Origin: Membranipora membranacea
Lineage: Eukaryota; Bryozoa; Gymnolaemata; Cheilostomatida; Membraniporidae
Assembly: GCA_914767715.1 (NCBI GenBank)
Contig: OU612070.1
Coordinates: forward strand, 7,829,501 to 7,893,500
Direction of reading: 5' to 3'
Length of the DNA: 64,000 bases
In this document: one piece after another, positions 37,955 to 50,097 of the stretch
Numbering within the stretch: position 1 is the stretch's first letter
Layout: each line of letters starts with the position of its first letter
Program-made: the position numbers and the translations under genes
The notes under the pieces: generated by a model
What the model saw: only the letters and a program-made list of their open reading frames with translations
The model's database searches: none
Told to the model about the DNA's origin: nothing

Positions 37955-40900
37955 ATGGCGGGAAATTCAAAGCAAGGGCACCACAGTAAAACTTCCCTGG
38001 TCCAGTCCACATCATCCATTCCATCTAACATGAATGTTCTCCAAAGAATCAATGGTGAGTATATTATAGTATACGTGTGTGGTGATGCACCATTTTATAA
38101 ACCTTTACTTTCGTTGGTCTGGCATCACAAGGAGCTTTGAGACACTGTAGAAAAGAAGAATGAAACAGATACCCACTATTTTATTCACTAACTAAAATGA
38201 TATTTATTACTTATTATCTTCCACAGGTCAGAGTACTGCAAAACCATTGTCTATCTATGATAATGTTTGTGTGGTGCTCCTGGACTGATTTGATGTTTTT
38301 TTTGCACCACCACTGAAATTTGATAGAAGAAAGAGTGCACTGAATCAATGACTGAATGATACAGAGATCCTTTGGACAATTGACGAATTGCCCTCCACCA
38401 GACCAGGAAAGGTGTTCAGTAGCAAATAGCAGGTCTCATCATGGTCATATTGTCTAATTCTCCAATAGTTTCAGTGGATGAACCGGCATTTCTTGATGCT
38501 AAGAAAACAGTAATGGCCATGTCGTCTAGAGGGAGTCCTATTCCAGAGCCATCTGAACCATTCACCTCCACATATCCTGACTATATATCTGTAAGTACCC
38601 TCTTCAAATCAAGGAAAACTCCTTTGTTCAGGCGAGAAGGATTTGGTCAGATTAGTATGAGGCTCAAGTCTTTCAGGTAATTACCGTTACCAAAATATTT
38701 CCCCTATGTGATCAGCTTTTATGTGTTTAATCAATAATACTTCATGCTCACTTTATCATTTTCTGCTGCCATTTGAATATTATGTTAGTTTGATGAAGGT
38801 TGGGTGTGGAAAGTTTATCTGACTATCTAGGATTCAAGGCCCAATTTCTCAATATTCCTTCGCACAACCCTCATTTGATATTTCTGCTCTAGCCCTAAGT
38901 CCTTTCCCTAGAGGTTGTATTGTAGAGCGATATAGGAAAAAACATTTTTGTGAGGGGCATTGGAGCAGATTTGCCGCATTCTCATAGCAAAGCTACCATG
39001 ATAGCTGTTAAGCCACAGTGTAGTGAGACGAAGTTAGGATTTAATCACAACCACACTGTAAGACAATTTATGCAAAAGTCTCTGGATGACGGTTTTTTGA
39101 TAGGTATTAAAACCAAGGACCAATAAATGTTTTATTATTTGTAGGTGTTGGAGCATCATGTGATCGACCCACATAAGATGCATGTATCTGGCTCAAGCTA
39201 CAGACAGAGGGTGTTATGTACTGAGCTGTTACGGACTCAGCTATTCTACTCTATCTATCTCAGGTCAGTGATACAAATATATCTCAACTTTTTCAATCCA
39301 AATTCTACTAAACATTAAATGGCTTGTTAGGCCATATACTGCTGCAGACAAATTGGTCTCATTCATGGTTATAGCTAAATTGCTATTAGTACAGACTTGA
39401 TGAAAAAAGGTTTAATTCCACTTTGGCCAGTTTTGGTAATCACTAAAAACCTATAGCAGCATTAGATACAAAATTTGGAAACACTCCCATAATGCAGAAG
39501 ATTGAAGGCTTAGGTTTCACTTTTGGCTTTTTTGAGTTCTTTTCACAGAAGAGAATTTGAATGCTGGTCATATACTTAGTTTACTATTTGCTAATGATAT
39601 GATATGGAACTGTTTTTGTAGGTATGGAAGTAGATTGTTCAAGATTATCAATGGATGGTATGAAGTATTTCAGCTAATTCCTGAAACACAGAGCTATCTC
39701 CAGGTATCAGGTGAGAACACATGTGGTAGAACACTTGAGCTGCATTTCCACTGCAGATTTTTTATAAGATTTTTCCGTCATATCTTCCATCAGATATTGC
39801 TTTGATAAAAACTATCATCGGGATACTTGAATTTAATTGTATTGGCTGTCACTGCAACATCTTATTTTGCTGCTAATTTATGAGAGAGAAATAGAAGTGA
39901 CACGTAAGATCCTCTTAGCTCCACCCACCCAGAACCAAACCAACCACTTAAATTTACCATCCTTGAAGTTGTTTTATTTTGGTAATTATGTCATAGACAA
40001 TTTACAGACTTTTACTGACATTGTTTCAAACTTTGGCTTATAAGAAATGTCTAAAAACTGGTGAGTATAAATTCACCATGCTTAAATTTGATTGACATGT
40101 TTGTCATTTTATACTTATCACAAAGGAAGGGATATTGCACTCACGTGTAAATATGGAACCACTGGCCGCAGCCATCAGACTGTATCATCTCCCAAAACAA
40201 CACAAAACAGTAACAGCAACAACAGTACACCCAAATCTAGTCATCTTGGTGGCCGTCGAGTCCTGCCTAGTCTCAGAACAACATCAAGGTTTGGTCATAA
40301 TAATCAGGGTGCTGGTCTGAACGCCCTCCTCGCTCAGACCAGAAATATGACTACAACTCAAACCTCAAAGCAAGCGTCACCAACATCTAGGCCGAAAGTA
40401 CTGATGAGAACTCAGTCTACACCTACATCAGGACAGTCTACTCCATCATCTAGACTGAGAACTCTTAGACAGAAGAGTGATGATGATGGTAGCGTTGTTG
40501 GTACTCACATGTTTGCTTTTCAGCCTCAGCCTATTCACTCACCAGGTAACAGTCTTGAATGCAAACTTAAGGTGCGATCTTCTAAACACTGCTGTGTTTT
40601 ACACATTTATGACAATGGTCCAAAAAAGTTCAAGATCATAAGTTGCTGATAATGATATCATCGACTTTCCTGCAAAGGGATAACTTAAACACCATTAGAA
40701 TTGGAACGGAAGTCCGGCTAGATGCTGTTGGGATATCAATTGGGGGAATTTGTTGTTGGTATTGTCTCAGTTGTTTCTGAAGCACTATAATTGTATTTTG
40801 AAAATGTATGCTACCCATCGTAGCACTTTCCTAATATCTGTTTTTGATGTCATTACAGACAGATTGTTTGGGCGTATGACATACACCAGATGGTTCCATG

Positions 40901-43900
40901 GGGTATTCTCTGAGATTCCAGCGCAAAATAAAACCTGTCATGAACTTAGACAGCTTCATAGATATCTGCAGTTAGTGTTTTTTACTATTGAAGTCAGACC
41001 TAATAAGCTACCATCTTACTTACTATTTCCATTTTCCAGTATTTTTCAGTATGTGTTAGAACTCAGTTATTTGTATTTCATCATTTAAAGATGAATCAAA
41101 TCACAAGCATTACCCATTGTGATGTCTCTCTGGCTGTATGTCTCAAGTGTAATGTTGTCTGTCTGTTTGTGTAGTGAGTTACCTGTGACTCTGTCTGTCT
41201 GGTTGTGTTACATTGTCAGTCTGTTTGTGTAGTGAGTAAGCTGTGACTCTGTCTCTCTCTGTTTGTGTAGTGAGTTAGCTGTGACGCCCCTAGTAGAGAG
41301 ACTTACTGGTAAGGAGAGAACTAAGATGGACAGTCATAGTGTGTTTGATAATGAGATTCCACATTGGAAGATCAAACAGCTGATCAAACAGATGATGTGT
41401 AAGCTGGACATACAGGCACTGTTCTCTAAGTGCTGTTATGTGATAATCAGGAGACAGATACTCAGACTCTTCTCTAACAATCATCACACTAAGCTTAGCA
41501 CTTCCTTCCTCATACACTCTGTCAAGGTAGGTGTAGTCAATATAATGCATAAACACATGTCTCATATACACCTGTATACCCATAGACCATTATACCATAT
41601 CCAGCATATGCCTGATATACAAATAAACAAATGTCCCAAACATACGCCTTGATTGTGATTCTAGCAAAGTTTCTGAATTCTGTTGCCATATCGCAAGTTA
41701 TTGCTGCAGGACATGTCAAAACTCCCTATTGAAGATTAAAAAAGACCAAAGCAATATATGGTCAGGAAGCTAGTTCTGCAGTAGTTATGTACTATTTTTA
41801 CAATTTCTAACACTACATCTAATTTTTACCCAAAAGTGCTGAGAATTTTTTCTGTGAAAAAATATTGTAGCACTATGTATTGCTTCGGACTTTCAGTAGT
41901 CTTTAATAAATTAATTTAATTTTTTAATTTTCTATTGTGAATATTTGTGTTTTGTAGATTTCTCAGTGCACATGGACTGGAAGTTTAAGTGGGCACAACT
42001 CGACTGAGTCTGTTCGTCTTCTTGTTCTGTGGCTCGTCAAACTCATCTCTTATACCATCAGGGTAATGTCACATGGGGACAGGACTTCAATAAAACCTCT
42101 TAAATTTGTCCCAAACTCCCTGGTTTAACATTTGCTGGTTTTGCCGATGATAATTTTTTTTAAATAAGGAAATTTCTAAGATAAATGATAAATTTCTGTT
42201 GGACCATGCATTTTGAGCCTGGTCACGAAGTTAAACCTTGCTCTTATATGTATTCAATAATGAATGTTACAAGATCTGTTGGTACAATTTGACATGGCTT
42301 GATTAGTGTGCTACCGAATCACTTGAGTGTACAGAATTTCCTCCTTGAAAGGGCAGGTTTCAAAAATGAAATGTGCCGTCAGGCCATGTGGAGAATTTTG
42401 TCAATTCTATATTGAGTCTTATTTTTAGTAATAAATCAAGGTGAATTATTTTTGTAGTATTATTTCTATGTTACGGAGTCTCGAGAACACAGGAAGCGTA
42501 CCATATTCTTCCTCAGAGAGTACTGGAGTACTAAATCTCAGGCTACGCTGGACTCGTATATAAGCTCCGGTATGCTGAGACCCATCAGTAATCAGAGCAA
42601 AGCTGAGGTCACCTCCAGGTTCAGATTTATAGCTGGACAGAATAAGCTCAGACCCATCCTATCTACTAACAAGGTAAAGTATCTGCTCTATCTGCTCTGG
42701 CATGGTTCCCCCATTTTGATGATTCACTAGGGGGGTACGTTTTAAAGATCTTTGGGAAGGCCAGTTGCTGGCAAATAGATTTAGGATAAGAATTGGATGC
42801 GATAGAAAAATGCGTAACTACGTTATTTCTCACTCTATTTGAAATCACTCATTATCAGTACCATTTTTTCTGCTATCGGAGCTTTGCTCCCATATATATT
42901 GTGATATATATAACTGTGATGATATGGGGATCAGCTGGAACACTAAAACACCAAATCACACCTAAAGATAAATGGTCAAATGGTCTCAAATAGTTTCTTA
43001 TACACATTACTGTTTCCAATCTGATTAACAGAAATCTTCCTCTCGTTATAAATTGCTGGACCTACTGGCCTGCTTGAAGTACCTGAGCTGTGACGAGGCT
43101 AGTGGAGTGGCCAGTACATGTGATATAGCCAGACAGATGAGAAAGTTCAAGGCTATATGTATAGAGAGGGGCCTGCTGGACAAGTAAGGAACCCTAAGCA
43201 TTATGTTTATATTTACAGATTCATATATGCCAACGTTGAAATACCCTGGGTTATTACATAAAACAGTTGGCGAGCTCTGGTAAAAATAAAATAAAACAAA
43301 ATTCGATTTTGTTCACATTTTTATATGAATGGGATTGGGAACTCAAGTCTTACTGATCAATCTGGCTTATAATCCTTTTTTCCCACTGATCGCTCTTTGA
43401 GGTGTTTATATACATAATTAATGTGTAAGTGGTGTATATTTTAGAAATCTATATTTCGTCAAGGCAGACATACACAAATGTTATGACTCTATAGACAGGA
43501 ACCTGCTGATTCAGATTCTGTGGAAGAGAATAGCTGAGGTATGGGGCTGTGAGTTGTGTGCTGATTTAATTATCTGATTGCATATGATATATTCAATTTT
43601 GAAGTGATTTACTTCCAACCACTCGATACACCCAAACAAGCAACCCATCTATTGAGAACAATTGAATTTTGGTTTAGAATTGTGGTTGTCCAATCCCATA
43701 GCTCTGTTATGATCATCAATATATTTTGTTCAATAAAAAGAATAAAACGAGATCATTACAAAAAATTCAGTTCAACTAGATATTACTGGGGGAGGGTTTA
43801 ATTAAAAACCGCAAAATTTGATTGCTAGGATCTCGCTCACAAATGGAATACTCATTGACTATATACATTCTAAGTGAGCGATATGGAAACCAAAATGTCT

Positions 43901-46900
43901 AATTTAAAGACCAAGTGGGTGATAATTTACCATGTTTCTATGCTGCGAATGAGTTTTCTGCTGCCGAAATGAATGAAGAATGCTTACCATTTCCATGATG
44001 ATCAAACTTTAAATACGACCAGCCACAGCCGGGATTTGACCCCAGGCCTCTCACATTGAAATCTTTGTCACTATCCATTCATCTGGTTAATGTTGGTTAA
44101 AAATGCAAGCTTCCATCACTCACCACATCCCGGTGAATTGGCGGCGGGTTAGGGGGTGCTTTAAGGGCTAGGCTGCAATATCTGCGCCAATTTGCTCTCA
44201 GTTTCTAGGCAGGTCGGAGCACACCTGGGGGTCCAACGATCCCCAGTAGTCAGTGGACTGCAGTGGGGCTCAAACCCACCACCTTCAGCACTTGCAAGCT
44301 GAAGTCCAGCACTCTTACCAACTGAGCCACCTCCTACTACCTCCTACTCTACGCCGCCGGTTTGTGTGAAAGCAGTTCCCCAATTCACATAAACAAATGC
44401 AAACCAATGCGCCCGGAAGTTAACCTAATATGCTATTCCCATGTATCGATTAAACTTCAAATCAATGTCACTTTGACATATGGAAACAAAGTGATTGTTA
44501 GACCCCCTGATCAATATGGCTAATGAAGGAAGACTTGAAACTTGTTCTGGTTCTGTGAATCATTTGGTGGGGTTGTGCAACAAAAAACTGTAGAACACTC
44601 TGTTTATTTGTATAAATTTACCTTATTGCTTTTTCATTGGTAGGTGGATATTGATGAATTTGTTTGCTGGAGATTGGCTGTTATCATGTCAGGGAAAGAC
44701 AAACCTACTGTTACATATACTGATCATGTCGATGTCAACTTTATCTCACAGAGTAAGTTTTGTCACTTCGCACTGACTCATATTGGGACCTTCTAACCTT
44801 AAAATCAGTTGCGATTTTTAAAATATAATTGGGGAACAAAAAGATAGTACATTACCATCATTTTATTATTTAGAATCTCAGATTTTATTTGGTGCAAATA
44901 AATACCCATAGCGTGTCGCATTCTAGCATTTCTATATTCATTCATACACATGCGATGTAAGCCTTGTTTTGTATTTGCATTGAACACTTTATCAGTTCTG
45001 TACATTACTTTACTGAAATTTATATTTATTTCATTTGTTTGTTTTATTCAATTTTTATTTCTTATGCAGACACGCAGGGTCAGACATCGTTATTCAGTGG
45101 AATTAGAGAATATCTCAATAAGAAAGGCATCACATCAGCTGTTATAGTACCCTTGGTATGCTTTCATGAAATATCTTATATGAGTTAGAGATGGTTCAAA
45201 ATGAAATTGTCCAAGAGAACAGCATATATATAAGACCCTTATCAGACAAAACAGCCCAGGAAAGTTGGGTACTGACCATGTATAAGAAAATTGGAAATCA
45301 GCAGGTTGCTGAAATATAAAAATATTTGAATCTGGTGGAAATGACTGTATTTTTTACATCCTGGGTACTGATCTTCGATTCACAAAGAAACATAGGTCGT
45401 AAAAATTGTCTTGACCATTGCATAAGTGAAGTTATTAAAATTTGCCTTTCCATCTACCATAGATGAGTAAATACATATATGAGCTTGAGCTAAGCTTAAT
45501 CGGTTCGGGAGTGACTCAATGTTTCCGGCACTATTTTGGCTACCTTAGGTGGGTTTCCATATAAAGCAAAGAGGTTGAGGTAGTAATTATTAGCTAGCTT
45601 CAAATTTAGCTATCGTAAGCCTCTTTTCCTCCTGCAAATACTTTACTCCTCCGTGGTATTTTTATACAGCATCGACACAGGATCACAGCTGAGCAGCTGA
45701 TGTATAAAATACGTCAGCATCTAGAGAGCATAGTTATAGAAGTGAGCACGGATATGGGGTCACGAACCCAGCAGCAGCGGCAGACTAAGTATAGTATGGT
45801 TAATGGTATACCACAGGGCTCTATATTATCCTCTGTACTGTGTGATCTGTACTACGGGGATATGGAGAAGAAATATCTCACCGCTCGACTTATCAACAAT
45901 CCTGGTAAGAGTTGATCTGCAGCTATTAGTGAAGCATATCAGAAAAGCATGGTCTGTTTGTATGTCCCTATCGGCTGACAGATTTGTCGTTTGTAATGAA
46001 ATCAATCGGAAGCCCAGCACCGCTGTCTTGTTATTTGGTTTGACTCGTTGTTGAGAGGTTGTATCAGGTGCCACATTTTGACTAACAGACTGTGACATAG
46101 TGTTAAAAGGCATTTCCAGGTTTCTGTTAAAGCATAGTAGTCTGTGATCTGCAGTGGAATTTCAACCAATGATCATGCGAAAACCGTGATGTATATGAAA
46201 CCACAGTTGGGTCCTACTGTTTTTTTAAACTTCAGCATGGACATAATATGATTTTGCAAATATTTGATACTATACTAGTGTTTTGTCTGCGTTTGACACA
46301 GAGAAGCTGTTGATGAGGTATGTTGATGATTTTCTATTGTTGACACATGAAGAAGATTTAGCTCAGGAGTTTCTATTGTCTCTTCTGTCAGCTAATGTGA
46401 CAGCTGAGTATAACTGTACTATCAAACATGAGAAGACTGTCAGTAACATAACACCTCCGCTGGGGGTCCAGCTGGAACAAGTCTGTGAGTATGGGTTCGA
46501 GTTTAATGGTAATTCTTCATGAGACAAGAAAGTATGCAAAAAAAATAATGCGTATACCACTGTTAGCTTGAATGGCATCTTTGGTACTGGTCTTAATCTG
46601 AATAGGTTTAAAGCGTGCTCTTTTTAACGAGTAGTGCGCATACGTTGAACCATTCAAAACAGTCGGTCATAACTTATTCTACCTCTAACTCTTTGTTCAT
46701 TTTGGCTTGCTCACTAAGCAACAAATCACTTCATACCCTGTAATCTCATTTCATTATCAACTCAGTCTGCAAAAAGATTATATTTCAGTTTTATTTTCTA
46801 GTTGATGTAATACGATGGTGTCAGTATAACATAAGTCTGAATGATTGCTCTATCAGTATCCCTTACCACTCTACACATGGTAAGTCTACCTTACCACTCT

Positions 46901-49898
46901 ACACATGGTAAGTCTATAGACTTACCACTCTACACATGGTAAGTCTACCTTACCACTCTACACATGGTAAGTCTACCTTACCACTCTGCACATGGTAAGT
47001 CTACCTTACCACTCCGCACATGGTAAGTCTACCTTACCACTCCGCACATGGTAAGTCTACCTTACCACTCTACACATGGTAAGTCTACCTTACCACTCTA
47101 CACATGGTAAGTCTACCTTACCATTCTACACATGGTAAGTCTACCTTACCACTCTACACATGGTAAGTCTACCTTACCACTCTACACATGGTAAGTCTAC
47201 CTTACCACTCTACACATGGTAAGTCTACCTTACCACTCTACACATGGTAAGTCTATAGACTTACCACTCTACACATGGTAAGTCTGCCTTACCACTCTAC
47301 ACATGGTAAGTCTATAGACTTACCACTCTACACATGGTAAGTCTGCCTTACCACTCTACACATGGTAAGTCTATAGACTTACCACTCTACACATGGTAAG
47401 TCTGCCTTACCACTCTACACATGGTAAGTCTATAGATACATGTCTACTCAGACAGCCATGTGAAGGCGACCTGATACACTTTACACAGGATTTATCACTT
47501 AAAAATCTTTTATTTAAAAGAAAATTCAAGTATTATGTTTTCCACATGGCTGTCAGACAAGTGATCTCGGAGCAACGCTCTGAGAGTCACTGCTACACGT
47601 ATGTATGATGTATGATCTGATCACAAATTGAGTTGTCATCTCTCATCTTTCTAGAATGACAATGTGAGGATAATTGGTATGCTTGTTAAACTCTCCAACT
47701 GCATTAGATGTTATTATCAGGTGTGATTTATATATATATATTTGCAGATATAGAGAATTCTGTATCATATAATGGTACACTAAAGCCTGTCTCTCACATA
47801 CGATCTCTAATGCTCAGACATATCTCTGTGTTCTCAAATCCGCTATACTTTGATTCTCATGTAAGCTAATGTGTGATGACTTACATCGCTCGACATAGAC
47901 GACCAACAGTGCGACATCAGCAGACAATTCAAATTTTCAACCAATCACAGTATATAGTATGATTTAGATCTGTTGAAAACCAGGCTTAACCTTCTGCGCT
48001 ATGTGACTGGAAACTGCCTGAATACCAAACATTAAAACAAAAAATATAAAATTTCAAAAATTTATATTCACTCGTAACATATGAAGGGATCACATGGCGA
48101 TAACTTACAAAGGTGGTTTACGAAGTTCCGTTGTCTCTGTTTCTGTTTATTATAGAGCAGGGTAATAAATTGGTTTACTATTTGTGTATTGGTCAGTTAG
48201 TTTGTAGCACAGTGCAGTTCACTTAATTTAAACCTCTAGGGAGCCCAAATATTTGGCCTAATTAAGTAGAATCTGGATTTGGTGACATTAAAATACATTG
48301 AGATTTGGCTGAAAGGACCAAATTCATTTATGTATGAATTAACAGGAGTTATGAATTATCAAGTCTGAATTAAGAGGAGAACTACGCTGTATTAACCTAC
48401 CCCACTTTACTTACAGGTGAACAGTGTAGATGTGATAGAGAGTAATATAAAGGAGATACTGAGGCTGGCTGCAGTCAAGTTCTGCTATCTAACTGGATAC
48501 TTACCCGATAAAAACTCTCTACTCACTAAACGCTCAAAACAGATCTGGACTGGTATTATATTACATTATATACACCATATACATTATATTATATTGTTAT
48601 GTATAAATCATTTAAATGATACACCAACAGATCTGGACCGGTATATTATTTTATACATAATATGCAGATCTGGGCTGTTATAATTTTATATGCCTCATAT
48701 ACATAATCTGATCCGATCTGATCTGGACTGGTATAATGTCATATATATATGACATTATACCCAAACATATTTTGGTCTATAAAAGTATTACGCATGTGTA
48801 CATAATATAACAAACATATTTGCACTAGTATATTATTAGATCGGTATACATATTATATTATATTATATTATATTATACACAATATTTAACGCTATAATGT
48901 TATATACGCATACATCTACACACAATATACTGAATTAATGTAACCAATAAGGAAACAAGCCTCACTAAAATATCAGCAGACGCTGTTTATATCATGTTAT
49001 ATCACTTTTATTTTGGTTTCAGGGATTATTTTGTCTTTGGCTAAGAGATTACACAAGATTATCTGTAACTATCACCACAGAAACAATGAACAGCTGCTGC
49101 CCTCGCTGACGCTCAAACTAATCATCAGGTGAGATTGTCACTCATCTCCGATGTGGTCATGATATTATAATAGGCATTTTACATTTTCCCATTCTTACAA
49201 ACTTACAAACTGGAAATGTAACTTGATCTAATTGGTCTGCCGAACATTTAATAGACAACATGCATAGATCTAAACTGCCTTCACTGTGCATGGAGTGAAG
49301 AATATAGGATAGCGTCTTACCGTGTGCCTTTGGTTGAGGTAGTTCACTGCTGGACTTTTTTATATCTTATGATGCTCTCTAGTCATAATAACCACTCTGT
49401 GCATGTGCAATAGGGCAAGACTGATTACCCAAGTTGGGAGAACAAGGGAAAACCATAATTTGGATATATTTGGGCTTCAATGTGTTGGCAACTCATAACT
49501 TTAACTCTGGGATTTCTCTTTCACTGCTGAGAAAGTCTTTGTCGCGATGACTATCCTTCAGGCAGAATGGATAATTACTAGCAAAATGGGCGAGCACTGC
49601 CACTGTATACGATTCGCAAAATAGACAATGGGTGTTTTTTCGGTAATTCTGTTTTTGCAGCTCTCTAATAAGATTGTCTTCCCTTTCAACATGGTCATGT
49701 GGTTTTTTTCACGTAACACACCTTTATATACGTATACATATGCATATACATATACGTATACGCACGTATACATACCTACTTTGTTATCGGTTCTGTAGAT
49801 GGTGCTTGGAGATGTTCATACAGCACACCGGAAGCTGGCCCAGAATGCACTGTCTATGTAGACAGCTGAAAAATCTCCATAGATCATATCTAAACTGA
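37955..49898 (+). CDS. TERT: Telomerase reverse transcriptase, 20 exons
   Basis: Exons: 37955-38054, 38475-38590, 39145-39263, 39622-39710, 40126-40545, 40859-40970, 41271-41526, 41958-42062, 42458-42673, 43032-43183, 43445-43538, 44644-44752, 45070-45155, 45670-45904, 46302-46508, 46802-46879, 47748-47860, 48417-48552, 49023-49128, 49799-49898 (2949 nt, 982 residues, in frame). TERT copies the telomerase RNA template onto chromosome ends. Exons 3-5 carry the end of the TEN domain (SYLQVSGRDIAL), followed by a serine/threonine-rich linker. Exon 9 has motif T (YFYVTESREHRKR) and motif 1 (RFIAGQNKLRPI). Exon 11 has motif A with the first catalytic Asp (YFVKADIHKCYDSI), exon 14 motif B' (GIPQGSILSSVLCDLYYGDM), exon 15 motif C with the two Asp (RYVDDFLLL) and motif D (KHEKTVSN). 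The carboxy-terminal extension ends HRSYLN. Exons 1-2 fit by phase but are the least certain. Splice sites of exons 7 and 16 are multiplied. Confidence 0.93.
41161..41286 (+). repeat. Tripled 3' splice site of TERT exon 7
   Basis: The junction CTGTTTGTGTAG|TGAGTTA plus the start of the exon (CTGTGAC) occurs three times, with exon starts at 41175, 41233 and 41271. Only the third keeps the reading frame. From exon 6 (phase 2) the second gives CAT GAG TAA, and the first reaches a TAG within 20 codons. Pyrimidine-rich GTCTGTCTGG-type tracts are repeated with it. Confidence 0.85.
43786..43990. mobile_element. Degenerate relative of the 6710 MITE in a TERT intron
   Basis: It shares the internal AGTGAGCGAT motif, a TATATACATTCT..GAGTGAGCGA-like block and AAGACCAAGTG with the element at 6710-6955, in the same order. 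The terminal repeats are eroded (GGGGGAGGGTTTAATTAAAA at the left). Confidence 0.55.
44010..44345 (-). mobile_element. tRNA-derived SINE-like sequence in a TERT intron
   Basis: On the minus strand the A box TGGCTCAGTTGG (44318-44329) and B box GGTTTGAGCCC (44266-44276) are about 41 bp apart. The T stem is intact (GTGGG/CCCAC) and the anticodon arm good (CTTCAGC/GCTGAAG). The acceptor stem does not pair, so this is a SINE head, not a working tRNA. A second tRNA-like block with a B-box-like GGGTCAAATCCC lies near 44045-44060. The region interrupts intron 11. Confidence 0.62.
46860..47434 (+). repeat. 28-bp minisatellite of about 20 copies spanning the TERT exon 16 5' splice site
   Basis: Each unit reads about CTTACCACTCTACACATG|GTAAGTCTAC. 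The first unit includes the last 20 bases of exon 16 and its donor at 46879/46880, and the rest continue into intron 16. I count 20 copies of ACATGGTAAG. Four junctions have TCTATAGACTTACC instead of TCTACCTTACC. The outer CTTACC and GGTAAG of every unit are complementary. Use of the second donor gives a TGA at the junction with exon 17; longer extensions run into TAA. Confidence 0.95.
48210..48389. mobile_element. Possible short pogo/Tigger-like element in a TERT intron
   Basis: CAGTGCAGTTCACTTAATTTAAACC at the left faces an inverted CAGCGTAGTTCTCCTCTTAATTC at the right (25 and 23 bases, given as two partly matching ends). TA follows the right end; the left flank is not a clean TA. It lies just before exon 18. 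Moderate support only. Confidence 0.4.
48552..48920. repeat. AT-rich low-complexity expansion after TERT exon 18
   Basis: Repeated CAGATCTGGACTGGTATTATA-like pieces (48540, 48630, 48720), each starting with the end of exon 18 and its GGTAT donor, are embedded in TATAT and ATATT runs. The exon end is therefore copied several times into the intron, more loosely than at 46860. Confidence 0.6.
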
Positions 49899-49988
49899 GT
49901 TAGCTCATGGTTAAAGTGCTACCAGTCTATCAAGTCAATCATGTACATAATTGTACTCCTGAAGCTCACCTCATACAATACTGGAACA

Positions 49989-50097
49989 AGATTGATCCAT
50001 TTTGCCAGATTTTGAGTTGACCCCCCTCTACTGACATGCCGAAGGCGAAAAGACATTTGGCTTGTCAGTAGAGGGGGGGGGGGGCAATCGATCTACT
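49989..50097. mobile_element. MITE of the GATCCAATTTGCC family downstream of TERT
   Basis: AAGATTGATCCATTTTGCC at the left matches the family at 23436, 23880 and 61386. The interior forms a hairpin (CCCCCTCTACTGACA against TGTCAGTAGAGGGGG). It lies between the TERT stop and the AATAAA, so it may be part of the 3' untranslated region. Confidence 0.6.

Noticed and set aside
41290-41583. 97-codon minus-strand open frame over TERT exon 7
   Set aside because: Antisense shadow of a coding exon.
44228-44335. Candidate tRNA gene on the minus strand
   Set aside because: A box, B box and T stem are good but the acceptor stem cannot pair, so it was called SINE-like instead.
47393-47608. Open frame starting in the last minisatellite units
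   Set aside because: It lies in TERT intron 16 between a well-defined exon end and the next acceptor at 47747; the repeat supplies its start by chance.
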